Shown piece by piece: positions 37,044 to 46,171 of a stretch of 64,000 bases of DNA. The stretch lies in assembly GCA_026400835.1 (NCBI GenBank), contig JAPLOA010000096.1:62001-126000 (forward strand). Reading direction: 5' to 3'. The first letter of the stretch is position 1; each line of letters begins with the position of its first letter. Position numbers and translations under genes: made by a program. Source of the stretch: Planctomycetales bacterium (lineage in GTDB: Bacteria; Planctomycetota; Planctomycetia; Planctomycetales; Planctomycetaceae). The notes beneath the pieces are model-generated. The model searched no databases and was not told the origin of the DNA. It saw nothing but the letters and a program-made list of their open reading frames with translations.

Positions 37044-39722
37044 ATGGCCTGTTCGACATGTCTTATCCTGCTGGTACTGATTGTTGGTGCGGGAGAGCCG
37101 GGCGCGGGATTTCAGTCGCCGGATCCGTCGACCGGAATTACTGAGCCAAAGCCTTCAGTCACAATCACAGACGATGCGGTGGAGGCTCGCGATCCGTGGC
37201 AGATCCATTTCATCGGGCTGGATGTCTTTACCTTAAAGAGTATTCGCACGGCGTTGATTCATGATGCCGAATTGAAGGACGCACGTCGATCTGTTGCAAC
37301 CGACGATGAGTTCACCTCGTTGCTGAAGAGCAAGCTCCTGTCTGGACTGCGTATTTGCCGGTATCCGGAAGCCACTGTGAAGGTTGAACGCTCTGAGGGC
37401 GGGCAGTTTACAGTCCGCGCGGAATGCGGACCGGAATACGGCTGGGCTCCCGTGAGAATCGAAGCTGCACCGGAGTTTGATGTCGATACCATTGCGCGTT
37501 ATCACGAACTATGGCGTGATGAAAAGTTTCGGCGGAAGTCTTCGCTCAGCAAATGGATTCCTGGTGTGGCGAGTTCTGCATCTGAAGCGGAATCGAAGAG
37601 TATCGTCGACTTTACGAACGAGATCGCTAAAAAGGATCTGCGAGAGAACTTCCGATGCTCCGTCCGATTTGATTATGACGCTGCCGAAAAACAAATAACA
37701 CCTGTCGTGATCGTCGACGACCCTGGACATCACACGCTGATTAGTGAAGTGATCTTTGAAGGACACTCGGCGAACTCTGAAGCTGAATTGCGAACGTTCA
37801 CAGGAACGCTGGATGGAAGTCGCTTCACCGGCGAGATGCAGCAATCGCTGCTTCAGAAATTCGTCAGCAGCGGACGTTTTGTGCATACCTCCATTGTGGC
37901 GGATGCGCCGTTTGCTCCAGACCATGCCGTGCCAGTAAGAATCAGGATTCGCGAGAACCCCGGTGTTCCGCCGTTGCCAGAACCATTGCCGGAGTTTGAT
38001 CAAGCTGTCGTTCGCCTGGCTCAGTGGCTGTCAAACTGGAGTTCTGGCGACGGCGATCTGCAACTGAGTTCTCTGGGTTCCAAAGCGGAACTTGATGCCG
38101 CTGCTGCGACTGCAGAGTTACTTGTGCATGAGTCCACTGATGTCGCCGGGAAATTCGATGTTCTCAGAGCGCTGGGATGGGATGATGCGGTTTCCGGGCA
38201 GGCGACGATGACGTTATCAGCCGAGAAGGGTTTTTTAATTGCTGTGCGAACAGTTGATGGGAAAGCACTCGTGACTTCAGATATGAGTGTCATGTTCACC
38301 GACGACACAATTGGCATTGCTGACACTGCGATGAACCACCGTTGGACTCGCTCATGGGATTTTGCCACCGTGACGGGCCACATTGGATTGAAGGGCCTGC
38401 CAGCCAACAACGAAAACAAATACCACCTGACCTTAGATTGCGGAATCCGGGGGACTGAAAAGTCACCGTTGCAAGTCGTCCTGGTTGTTGAGCCAGCAGC
38501 GTTGCATCTGCAGATCCACGAAGTCATGGGCGAGGTGTCTCCGGTTCTGAAGGATGGTTTTTGGGTTGTGGAAACGGACGCTTTCTCACTGCGCTTTCAT
38601 GCAGAGACAGGTCGTCTGGACTATCTCCAGTCGAAGGCCGATCACCACACTGTCAAGCTTGTCTGTGGCCCGACGTTACTACAGGACGAGGTCGACAGAA
38701 TCTACGCTGGTGCTTCGAAGAATCTCTGGCAGCCTGGCCGCGATTTGACAGGGCTGCTTCAATTCTTGTTGCCGTATATTCATCGAGGAGTGACTGATCC
38801 TGATGAACAGCAGTTTCAGTTTATCGCCCGTGTCGTGGCAGAGAATTTGCCTCTTGATCGCTTATTGGGTTCCGACATAGTTGAAGGAGGCCAGCGGGGA
38901 TTTGTACTCCCATCAGGCACCGAGTCCAGGAGAATATCGCAGGACTCGCCGCCCTGGTACCTGGCCTGGATTGCATCTTCCATTGAAGGAACACCTGCCG
39001 AAAGACTGTTGGCGCTGTTTGATGCGAACAGAAACTACGATACACTGAGAGGCGAGTTTCTTACTGAGCTGCGCCGTCGCGACGAGGCCGGACCGGCCTG
39101 TTGCCTGTTGCTGGCATATTGCTTCAATGCCGTCAAAACTGACATTGCCAGAGTTGGCCTGGATCGACTTGACTTCGATCACTTTGCTCGTGATATCGAA
39201 CCATTATTCAAAGAGCATTCACAGATCAGCGAAGCGTTGAGAGAAACTTATGCAATAGTCCGTTCGTTCACAGACGATGAGTGCGAACTCCTGGCAATCC
39301 TGATGGACAACGCTAATAAGGAGCTTGCGCGTCTGGCAAATAAGCCGATACCAACCGTCTCCATACGTCCGATACTGGCGATCATTCGTGTCAATGCCGG
39401 AGACGATACAGAAACGACGCGAACGCTGTTGCGACTGGCCTGGGATGTGGTGCTGCGCGATCTTGTCAAAGCAAAGCTGACAGAGTTGATCGCCGCACCG
39501 CCCTCAGATTTAGCCATTCACCCGGCCAGCTTTTCGGAGAGAGTCGGTCTCCTTCAGAATGCTGGTCTTGAAGAGTCAAAATCCCCTTCGACCTCGGAGA
39601 ACGCTCCCTACTCCTTGTCTCGCAAGGAACAAATCAGACTTGACGCGTCCGATCCGACGAAGATTCTCGACTCCGTCAAGCCCTTCAATGATGGCGATGA
39701 AGGCAGCCCAACGGAAGAGTAA
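37044..39722 (+). CDS. Secreted protein with POTRA-like repeats, no barrel seen
   Basis: No named family was recognised for the whole 892-residue protein. The ATG at 37044 is chosen for a strong GGAGG nine bases upstream and for the signal peptide MACSTCLILLVLIVGAGEP; earlier GTG and ATG codons from 36996 are alternatives. Three successive regions resemble POTRA modules of Omp85/TamA: about 52-140 (ends GPEYGWAPVRIE), 145-226 (ends ITPVVIVDDPG) and 229-306 (LISEVIFEGHSANSEAELR, then LLQKFVSSGRF and VRIRIREN). The rest has a beta-rich middle and a helical C-terminal part, with no run of amphipathic strands or terminal aromatic expected of a barrel. It lies between DUF58 and BatA genes, so it may be a periplasmic component of the MoxR system. 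POTRA is by eye only. Confidence 0.7.
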   Translation: MACSTCLILLVLIVGAGEPGAGFQSPDPSTGITEPKPSVTITDDAVEARDPWQIHFIGLDVFTLKSIRTALIHDAELKDARRSVATDDEFTSLLKSKLLSGLRICRYPEATVKVERSEGGQFTVRAECGPEYGWAPVRIEAAPEFDVDTIARYHELWRDEKFRRKSSLSKWIPGVASSASEAESKSIVDFTNEIAKKDLRENFRCSVRFDYDAAEKQITPVVIVDDPGHHTLISEVIFEGHSANSEAELRTFTGTLDGSRFTGEMQQSLLQKFVSSGRFVHTSIVADAPFAPDHAVPVRIRIRENPGVPPLPEPLPEFDQAVVRLAQWLSNWSSGDGDLQLSSLGSKAELDAAAATAELLVHESTDVAGKFDVLRALGWDDAVSGQATMTLSAEKGFLIAVRTVDGKALVTSDMSVMFTDDTIGIADTAMNHRWTRSWDFATVTGHIGLKGLPANNENKYHLTLDCGIRGTEKSPLQVVLVVEPAALHLQIHEVMGEVSPVLKDGFWVVETDAFSLRFHAETGRLDYLQSKADHHTVKLVCGPTLLQDEVDRIYAGASKNLWQPGRDLTGLLQFLLPYIHRGVTDPDEQQFQFIARVVAENLPLDRLLGSDIVEGGQRGFVLPSGTESRRISQDSPPWYLAWIASSIEGTPAERLLALFDANRNYDTLRGEFLTELRRRDEAGPACCLLLAYCFNAVKTDIARVGLDRLDFDHFARDIEPLFKEHSQISEALRETYAIVRSFTDDECELLAILMDNANKELARLANKPIPTVSIRPILAIIRVNAGDDTETTRTLLRLAWDVVLRDLVKAKLTELIAAPPSDLAIHPASFSERVGLLQNAGLEESKSPSTSENAPYSLSRKEQIRLDASDPTKILDSVKPFNDGDEGSPTEE

Positions 39723-40014
39723 GGAAGAATGTCAAAATGACTTCCCGGCCTGGTTGCGCTCGTAAGAGTTCGGGCTGATGCCTCCTGTCAATCAATAGTT
39801 GCGAAGTATTCTCAGAGACGTTCTGGATGGAAAACAAGGGGGGCAGCGTGATTGATTGCGTGATTCGGTCCTTGGGGATGGATCCGGAAGTCAAATGTAT
39901 GTGCAAACTTTTGTAATGAGTCGGCCTCGACTACAATCCCACGAAAGATTCGTCCTGAAATTGTTCCGGACTTCGAGTTCTTCGAGATTGTCGACTGACT
40001 GAAAACTAACACTC

Positions 40015-42360
40015 ATGTCCTGGCTCACCCAGTTCTTCCTCAATCCAGCTTTCGTGCTGCCTGGGGCTGCGCTGGTTTCGGTGCCGATTCTGATTCATAT
40101 CCTGAGCCGGCTTCGGTACAAACGCGTTCGCTTTGCGGCGATGGAGTTTCTCCTCGAGAGTGAGGAGCTAAACCGTCGGCGAATCATTCTAGAACAGTTG
40201 CTTCTTCTTCTTCTGCGAATTCTCGCGGTGCTTTTGATCGTACTGTTGATTGCTCGACTGGTACTGGACCCAAGCCGATTATTGATGTTGCGCGGGGCCA
40301 GTATGCATCATGTGGTGCTGCTGGATGATTCGCTCTCGATGCGTGATCGCGAAGGTGATTCTTCGGTCTTTCGAGAAGCGTTGACGACTCTGGAGAATAT
40401 GCTTGCTGAAGGAAGTCGTCAGCCGGGGGCATCTCGAGTTACGATTCTGTCGATCACTGATCCGCGTCGTCCGATCGTTTCGGATCGCACTTTGGATGGT
40501 GCTCTGGTTCAGGAGCTGCTACCCCGATTGCGGAACCTGACGTGTTCGTGGCGTGCGGCTTCGCCGGTCGATGCGATTAATGCGGCAAAAGATATCCTGG
40601 CGGCTGATGGCAGCGCGTCGCCGCAGGTTCATATCCTGACAGATCTTCGCGCGTCGGACTGGAATAATCGTCCTGAAGTCGCTGCGGCCCTGGAGTCCTT
40701 GAAGACGATTAAGGCCTCCGTGGATCTGGTCAAAGTCGTCAAGGATGCTCGCCCGAATATTGGGCTGCAACAGTTGTCGGCAGAAACTCTGGCCGTTGCT
40801 CAGGGGGTTCCCTGGAGAATGACGTTAACCGTTCGAAACCACAGCGCGACAAAAGCCAGCGGTTTGCGTGGCACTGTGCTGGTTGATGGAAATCCTCTGC
40901 CCGGGAAGGTGCTTGTTCCGGATCTTGAGCCGGCAGCCGAGTTGCAGATTTCTCATGACTTGACCTTTGATTCGGAAGGTCGACATCAGGTTGAAGTTCG
41001 CCTCGAAGATGATGCTCTGCGGGAAGACAATCGTCGTTTTCTTGCGGTGGACGTGACCGAGCGACGTACCGTTTTGATTGTCGATGACGAAGGACAGCAG
41101 GAAGATGCTTCATTCGTAGCGGCTGCTTTAAGTGCTGATCCGGTGTTGACGGGTTTAGCGACCGAGGTGCGAACATCGTCGGCACTGACATCATCAAATC
41201 TGAATGGTTACGACTGCATCTATCTGCTTAACATTCGTGACCTCCCGGCGGACGCTTCGGTGCTGCTCGCTGACTATGTGCGAGCTGGCGGAGGCATCGT
41301 GTGGTTTCCGGGAGATCAGGCGAATACTCGTTGGTATTCTGAAACCTTGCGAGATGCCTCGTTGCAACTGTTCCCTGTTCCGTTGGGAACTTTGCATGAG
41401 GCCGTTGCCGAGAATTCAACAGGTGCCGCATCTGCGGAGAAGGCATTCGTCAGCCCTGTCTTTGAACAGCATCCGATTTTCATGATCTATAACACACCGG
41501 ACAGTCCTTTCCCGGACACTGTCCAGATTGCTCGTTGGATGCAGGTGACAGACGACTTTAAGCCTGATGATGCCGAACGCAAGGATGGTGTTCGGACCTT
41601 GGTTCGGCTGAAGAATCGGCAACCGGTGGCTTTCGAACATAGTTCCGGGAAAGGCAAAGTGCTGACCTTCCTGACAGGTGCTGGTCGACGCTGGTCGAAC
41701 TGGCCCGTGTCTCCCGCTGCGCCGGGATATGTGGTCATGCACCTGTTGATGCATCAGTATTTGCAGAAGCAAACGGACACGGTTGAGTTGCGAGAATTGA
41801 CGGAGCCCGTGAAGCTCGAATGGCCGGTGGGACGGTTCACCGAGAGTGTCGAAGTGTTTCTTCCGGAAGCGGCGAATGACGATGAACCGATCGCTGAAAC
41901 CTTTGTGCGGCTTCAAGCGACAATCCTCGCTGCGGAGAAGCCTGTTGCCCCGGCAGTGACCAACGACGACAGCAAAGCAGAAGAGCCCGAACAGAAGAAC
42001 GGGACGAAAACGGTTCAGGAAGAAAAGCTGGGAGTGACGATTGCTCAAGCCGATCGCCCGGGCGTCTACAAGATCCGACGCTTCGACGCGGAAGGGACTG
42101 GAACTGACTTGTCGGTGGCTCTGAATGTTTCCTCGGCAGAGAGTGCTTTGGCGGTTGCTGATGCAGAGCAGTTAATGCAGCAGGCCGATCTGGGACATGT
42201 GCGAGTCCTCGATGCGGATGCTGCTCAGGCGTTGGGTGGATCAGAAGCTGGTCGCGAAATCCGCTGGGTATTGATCGGGTTGTTGATCGCGGTCCTGATC
42301 TTCGAGCAACTGCTGGCGCTGCGTTTGAGTTATCATCCGGACGTGCCAGTGCGTAGTTGA
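40015..42360 (+). CDS. BatA-type membrane protein with vWA domain
   Basis: A 781-residue membrane protein. It opens with the BatA/aerotolerance double-transmembrane domain: helices at about 11-29 and 61-84 around LSRLRYKRVRFAAMEFLLES, followed by a vWA domain with DDSLSMRD (MIDAS DxSxS) from about residue 100. A beta-rich CARDB-like part follows (PWRMTLTVRNHSATKASGLRGTVLVDG). Next is a glutamine-amidotransferase-like segment (YVRAGGGIVWFPGDQ), then a final helix near 750-772 (WVLIGLLIAVLIFEQLLAL). This architecture is standard for the last gene of planctomycete MoxR-DUF58 loci. It is 292 bases downstream of the POTRA-like gene. The role is inferred as a membrane-bound partner of the MoxR ATPase. 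Confidence 0.92.
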   Translation: MSWLTQFFLNPAFVLPGAALVSVPILIHILSRLRYKRVRFAAMEFLLESEELNRRRIILEQLLLLLLRILAVLLIVLLIARLVLDPSRLLMLRGASMHHVVLLDDSLSMRDREGDSSVFREALTTLENMLAEGSRQPGASRVTILSITDPRRPIVSDRTLDGALVQELLPRLRNLTCSWRAASPVDAINAAKDILAADGSASPQVHILTDLRASDWNNRPEVAAALESLKTIKASVDLVKVVKDARPNIGLQQLSAETLAVAQGVPWRMTLTVRNHSATKASGLRGTVLVDGNPLPGKVLVPDLEPAAELQISHDLTFDSEGRHQVEVRLEDDALREDNRRFLAVDVTERRTVLIVDDEGQQEDASFVAAALSADPVLTGLATEVRTSSALTSSNLNGYDCIYLLNIRDLPADASVLLADYVRAGGGIVWFPGDQANTRWYSETLRDASLQLFPVPLGTLHEAVAENSTGAASAEKAFVSPVFEQHPIFMIYNTPDSPFPDTVQIARWMQVTDDFKPDDAERKDGVRTLVRLKNRQPVAFEHSSGKGKVLTFLTGAGRRWSNWPVSPAAPGYVVMHLLMHQYLQKQTDTVELRELTEPVKLEWPVGRFTESVEVFLPEAANDDEPIAETFVRLQATILAAEKPVAPAVTNDDSKAEEPEQKNGTKTVQEEKLGVTIAQADRPGVYKIRRFDAEGTGTDLSVALNVSSAESALAVADAEQLMQQADLGHVRVLDADAAQALGGSEAGREIRWVLIGLLIAVLIFEQLLALRLSYHPDVPVRS

Positions 42361-42461
42361 GATTTTTCGTGGTTGCGGGGAGCAATCGCGACGGCAGATT
42401 TCGAATCTCTGATTTCAGATTACAAAATTATTACTACAGAATTAAATTTGGCTTGTGTTCC

Positions 42462-43277
42462 ATGATTAAGTCCGCAGTCACCGTCAGTCTTGTCGAGCAG
42501 GCTCGCAAAGGGCCTTTTGTGTTTCATGATGACCTGCCCGGAGCGTGTCGAGCGGCTGCGGAGATTGGCTTCGATGCGATTGAACTGTTTGCTCCGTCGG
42601 GAGCAGTGATTCGTTCGCTGCCTTTGGCTCAATTGCTGAGCGAGCATGGCCTGAAGCTGGCTGCGGTTGGGACCGGTGCGGGAATGGTCGTCCACAAGTT
42701 GTCGTTGTGCGATGCTGATGCGGGACGTCGGCAAGAAGCTGTGGAGTTTATTCGCAATATCATTTCCGCTGGTGCCGAGTATGGGGCTCCGGCAATTATT
42801 GGATCAATGCAGGGCAAGTGGGACGATGTCGTTGATCGAGAAACCGCGATTGGTTATCTGCGGGATGCGTTGCAAACGCTGGGTGATCATGCTGAGCGAT
42901 GCGGGACGGTTTTGCACTATGAGCCGTTGAATCGATACGAAACCAACATGGCGACGACGATGGCGGCCGGTGTAGAGCTTCTGAAGCCGCTGGCCAGTCG
43001 AAACGTTCGTCTGCTCGCAGATTTGTTCCACATGAATATCGAAGAAATCTCGATCGCTGGCGGGCTTAGGGATGGTGGAGCCTTCGTTGGGCATGTGCAT
43101 TTCGTGGATTCGAATCGGCAGGCGGCCGGTCGTGGTCATATGGACTATGCACCCATCGTGACGGCCTTGCGTGAGATCCAGTATGACGGCTATGCGTCGG
43201 TAGAAGCGTTTCCAATTCCGGATTCTCTGATGACGGCACGGCAGACCATGGTTACTTTCCAGAAGTGTTTTCGGTAA
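42462..43277 (+). CDS. Hydroxypyruvate isomerase-like TIM barrel
   Basis: A cytoplasmic TIM-barrel protein of 271 residues in the AP-endonuclease-2-like superfamily. It is closest in layout to hydroxypyruvate isomerase, tagatose/psicose 3-epimerase and IolI-type enzymes. The metal-site pattern is seen in LHYEPLNRYETN (Glu), LLADLFHMNIEE (Asp and His), VGHVHFVDSN (His) and GYASVEAFPIPD (Glu). There is no signal peptide. The ATG at 42462 (MIKSAVTVSL) is chosen because upstream residues of the longer frame overlap the BatA stop and have no family counterpart; the SD is poor. Substrate cannot be told. It lies between the MoxR locus and pabB. Confidence 0.85.
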   Translation: MIKSAVTVSLVEQARKGPFVFHDDLPGACRAAAEIGFDAIELFAPSGAVIRSLPLAQLLSEHGLKLAAVGTGAGMVVHKLSLCDADAGRRQEAVEFIRNIISAGAEYGAPAIIGSMQGKWDDVVDRETAIGYLRDALQTLGDHAERCGTVLHYEPLNRYETNMATTMAAGVELLKPLASRNVRLLADLFHMNIEEISIAGGLRDGGAFVGHVHFVDSNRQAAGRGHMDYAPIVTALREIQYDGYASVEAFPIPDSLMTARQTMVTFQKCFR

Positions 43278-43320
43278 AGCCGATTAAGTCTTCTGTGCCC
43301 GTTGTCCTCTCGTTCAAAGT

Positions 43321-44760
43321 GTGAGTGTGTCGCTGTTCATTCGAACTATTGAGCTCGATCCCGACCTGCCGGTACTGCAGACTGTCGGCGCCTTCGAAGA
43401 TGCGCCGTATCTGCTGTTGCTGGATAGTGCAGCTCGACATCGCGAGCGGGATGCTCGTTACACGTTCCTGACTGCTGACCCTGTTGATGTTTTAGAGATC
43501 CGAGCGGCAGAATACGGAACTTCGCCCTTCCAAAAGTTGCGCGACTGGCAGCAGAGTTTGAGCAAGCCTGAAGCGCATGAGCTAAAGGAGTTACCTCCCT
43601 TCTTCGGAGGAATCGCCGGGCTTATGGGCTATGAGCTGGGGCGAGCCTTTGAAAAGCTGCCGACTCCGGTGATCGATGATTTCGAAACACCAGCTTTGTT
43701 GGCCGGGTTGTACGACTGGGCGATCGTCTGGGATCACATCAATGGCACCGTCAGAGCCTATGTGATCGAAATGCCTGCATCGTTGCGAAAGTTTACTGTC
43801 GCAGAACGTGAGGAGTGGTTGCTGGGGCGATTGCAAACTCGTAACGTCGCGAGGAAGCCGGAACCTGATTTGCGGCGATCACAGATTGTTCCGGAGTCTC
43901 AGTTCAGTTGCCTGCATCGCATCGAACCATCGAGCGAGATCTATTCGGATTTTACTCGTGACGAATATGTGCAGGCGGTTAGTCGAGTCATCGAATACAT
44001 TCGCGCCGGGGACATCTTTCAGGCCAATCTTTCGCAGCGGCTGATGGCTCCGTGGTCAGGGACTGCTCTGCAATTGTATTCCGCCATTCGCACCAACAAT
44101 CCGGCGCCGTTCTGTGGATTGTTTCAGGCTGGCAAAACTGCGATTGTCAGCGCGTCGCCGGAGCGATTCCTGAAGGTTGACCGAAACGGAACAGTGGAGA
44201 CTCGCCCGATCAAAGGCACGCGTCGTCGACCTCGATCTCCGATTGCAGATCTGTATGCCGGGACTGAGCTGGCGACCAGCGAGAAGGATCGATCTGAAAA
44301 CGTAATGATCGTCGACCTGCTGCGGAATGATATTTCACGGAACTGCAAGTCGGGATCTGTGCGAGTCACCGGTTTGTGTGAGATTGAGCGTTTCGAAACG
44401 GTGCTGCATCTTGTCTCTACGGTTGTCGGTCAGTTGCGTGACGAGTGCGATGTGTGGGACCTGATGGCTGGCTGCTTTCCTGGCGGTTCCATCACTGGTG
44501 CCCCAAAGATCCGCGCAATGCAGATTATTGCTGAGCTTGAGCCGACAGTCCGCGGAGCCTACTGCGGAAGCTTGTTTGCTTTGGGGGCTGGTGGTGATTT
44601 TGACAGCAGCATCCTGATTCGCACGTTTACCCTTCAGAACGGATGGGTTCAGTTTCCGGTTGGCGGAGGCATTGTTGCTGATTCCGATCCGCTGGAAGAA
44701 TATCGCGAGACGCTGCACAAAGCCTCAGGCATGATCAGATCATTACGTGCGTCGGTTTAG
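43321..44760 (+). CDS. pabB: Aminodeoxychorismate synthase component I
   Basis: Makes 4-amino-4-deoxychorismate from chorismate and ammonia for folate synthesis. It has 479 residues with an N-terminal beta domain and the chorismate-binding C-terminal domain. The key motif is ETRPIKGTRRRP near residue 298: Lys at the PIKGT position is diagnostic of PabB, where anthranilate synthase TrpE has Ala. Other motifs are DIFQANLSQRL, SEKDRSENVMIVDLLRND, PGGSITGAPKIRAM and the late GGGIVADSDPLEEYRET. The start is a GTG (43321). There is no fused glutaminase or lyase (PabC), so those are expected elsewhere. It follows the TIM-barrel gene by 43 bases. Confidence 0.92.
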   Translation: MSVSLFIRTIELDPDLPVLQTVGAFEDAPYLLLLDSAARHRERDARYTFLTADPVDVLEIRAAEYGTSPFQKLRDWQQSLSKPEAHELKELPPFFGGIAGLMGYELGRAFEKLPTPVIDDFETPALLAGLYDWAIVWDHINGTVRAYVIEMPASLRKFTVAEREEWLLGRLQTRNVARKPEPDLRRSQIVPESQFSCLHRIEPSSEIYSDFTRDEYVQAVSRVIEYIRAGDIFQANLSQRLMAPWSGTALQLYSAIRTNNPAPFCGLFQAGKTAIVSASPERFLKVDRNGTVETRPIKGTRRRPRSPIADLYAGTELATSEKDRSENVMIVDLLRNDISRNCKSGSVRVTGLCEIERFETVLHLVSTVVGQLRDECDVWDLMAGCFPGGSITGAPKIRAMQIIAELEPTVRGAYCGSLFALGAGGDFDSSILIRTFTLQNGWVQFPVGGGIVADSDPLEEYRETLHKASGMIRSLRASV

Positions 44761-45071
44761 AGAGCTTGCACAAGATGCCTCATCAAGGAATATTCCTGAG
44801 GCTGTACCCATTACCAAAACGCCTGCGCTTGATTAGAGCATGCACGCAATGTTTCAGAACGTTTGATTGTGTCCGTTCACCGTACCTGGTGGTGATCGAA
44901 TCCTGAAATCGCGAGAGGCAGCATGCCGCAAAGTGCCGTGTTTATGGCATTGCGTCGTAATCGAACGCGAAGTGGCACGTGACTTGCCAATCCCATAGTT
45001 ACGTGAACTCTGCGGCAATGGAACGTTGCAGAGCACCGATTTGCAATTGGTTTGGCAGAGAAAGATACCAG
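44761..45071. other. Intergenic region pabB/HAD phosphatase
   Basis: About 311 bases with no supported gene; the HAD frame is open through the right part but lacks family character there. GCCTCA/TGAGGC at 44777-44802 encloses a perfect 12-base palindrome AGGAATATTCCT. That could form a hairpin just after pabB but has no T-run. The promoter of the HAD gene is presumably to its right. Confidence 0.4.
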
Positions 45072-45896
45072 ATGAGTTCCGGGTTTCTGATTGACATGGA
45101 TGGGGTAATCTATCGAGGCACTGAACTTATTCCGGGAGCACAACAGTTCATTGTGAAGCTGCTGGATGAGAATGTTCCGTTTCTCTTTTTGACCAACAAC
45201 AGCCAGCGCAGTCGGCGCGATGTGGCGACAAAGCTCAATCGCATGGGCATCCCCATCGAGGAAAAGCATGTCTTCACATGTGCGATGGCAACCGCCCGAT
45301 TTCTTGCGCGTCAACTTCCGAACGGCACAGCGTTTGTCATCGGTGAAAGCGGACTGATGAATGCGCTGCACAGCAACGGGTACTCAATCGTTGACAGCCA
45401 CGCAGACTACGTTGTCGTCGGCGAAGGACGGACACTTTCGTTCGAAATGGTCGAGCGAGCCGTGCAGTTGATCATGGAAGGCGCTAAGTTGATTGCGACG
45501 AATCTGGATCCAAACTGTCCGACATCGACGGGAACTCGACCCGGTTGCGGAGCGGTTGTTGCTTTGCTGGAAAAAGCCACAGGAGTGAAGGCCTTCAGTG
45601 TCGGAAAGCCAAGTCCTGTAATGATGCGAGCTGCTCGGAAGGAACTGGGGCTTGATGCGGCGAACACAGTGATGATTGGCGACACGATGGATACAGATAT
45701 CCTGGGCGGAGTTCAGATGGGCTATCGCACGGTTCTGGTGCTATCCGGGACGACGTCGCGAGCTGATCTGCAGAACTTCGCGTTTCGGCCGGATCTGATT
45801 GTGGATTCGATCGCCGACTTGCTTGAGCCGACGGATGAGATTCGCACACAGTTGGAGCAGTGGTTGCCTTCAGAGGCGTGCGTGGAAGTGGGCTGA
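45072..45896 (+). CDS. HAD-superfamily phosphatase, NagD-like
   Basis: A 274-residue HAD hydrolase of the class IIA (NagD/AraL/p-nitrophenylphosphatase) group. Motif I is FLIDMDGVIYRG (D8 nucleophile, D10 acid), motif II is FLTNNSQRSR, and the motif III/IV part is GKPSPVMMRAA with MIGDTMDTDILGG. The C2 cap (residues 80-180) is the class IIA type, with ATNLDPNCPTSTGTRPGCGAV. Relatives dephosphorylate UMP, sugar phosphates or phosphoglycolate; the substrate is undecided here. The ATG at 45072 (MSSGFLID) fits the family N-terminus; 31 upstream residues of the open frame are rejected. Confidence 0.9.
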   Translation: MSSGFLIDMDGVIYRGTELIPGAQQFIVKLLDENVPFLFLTNNSQRSRRDVATKLNRMGIPIEEKHVFTCAMATARFLARQLPNGTAFVIGESGLMNALHSNGYSIVDSHADYVVVGEGRTLSFEMVERAVQLIMEGAKLIATNLDPNCPTSTGTRPGCGAVVALLEKATGVKAFSVGKPSPVMMRAARKELGLDAANTVMIGDTMDTDILGGVQMGYRTVLVLSGTTSRADLQNFAFRPDLIVDSIADLLEPTDEIRTQLEQWLPSEACVEVG

Positions 45897-45980
45897 CTTT
45901 TTTCATAGGCCGGACTGAGCGCCAGCGAGTTCCGGCAATTCCGCGTCCCTTAACTGATGACTCACTGACGGTAAAACGCA

Positions 45981-46115
45981 CCGAGGGACTTTTGACCGGA
46001 AGATTTAGTGACCGATAGATTTGAGGTGCGATGTGTGTGATTTAATTTTTCGGTCGTGAAATATTCCGGTCTACTGGTCATTGCTCCGAGGGATTCTTGA
46101 TCGGGAGATTTGTTG
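45981..46115. repeat. Imperfect direct repeat pair
   Basis: Two 30-base units starting CCGAGGGA lie at 45981-46010 and 46086-46115 and match at 24 positions. A third partial copy of the inner part, GACCGATAGATTT, starts at 46010 directly after the first unit. They sit in a 275-base gap between the convergent HAD and DUF1501 genes. The role is unknown. Confidence 0.55.
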
Positions 46116-46171
46116 TTTGGTCAAAACGTAGCAAGTCGTCGTCAATCAGTGTCAAGTGACGACATCAGACG

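Noticed and set aside
41416-42048. 210-residue minus-strand frame inside the BatA-type gene
   Set aside because: Antisense to a clearly coding region with vWA and membrane motifs.
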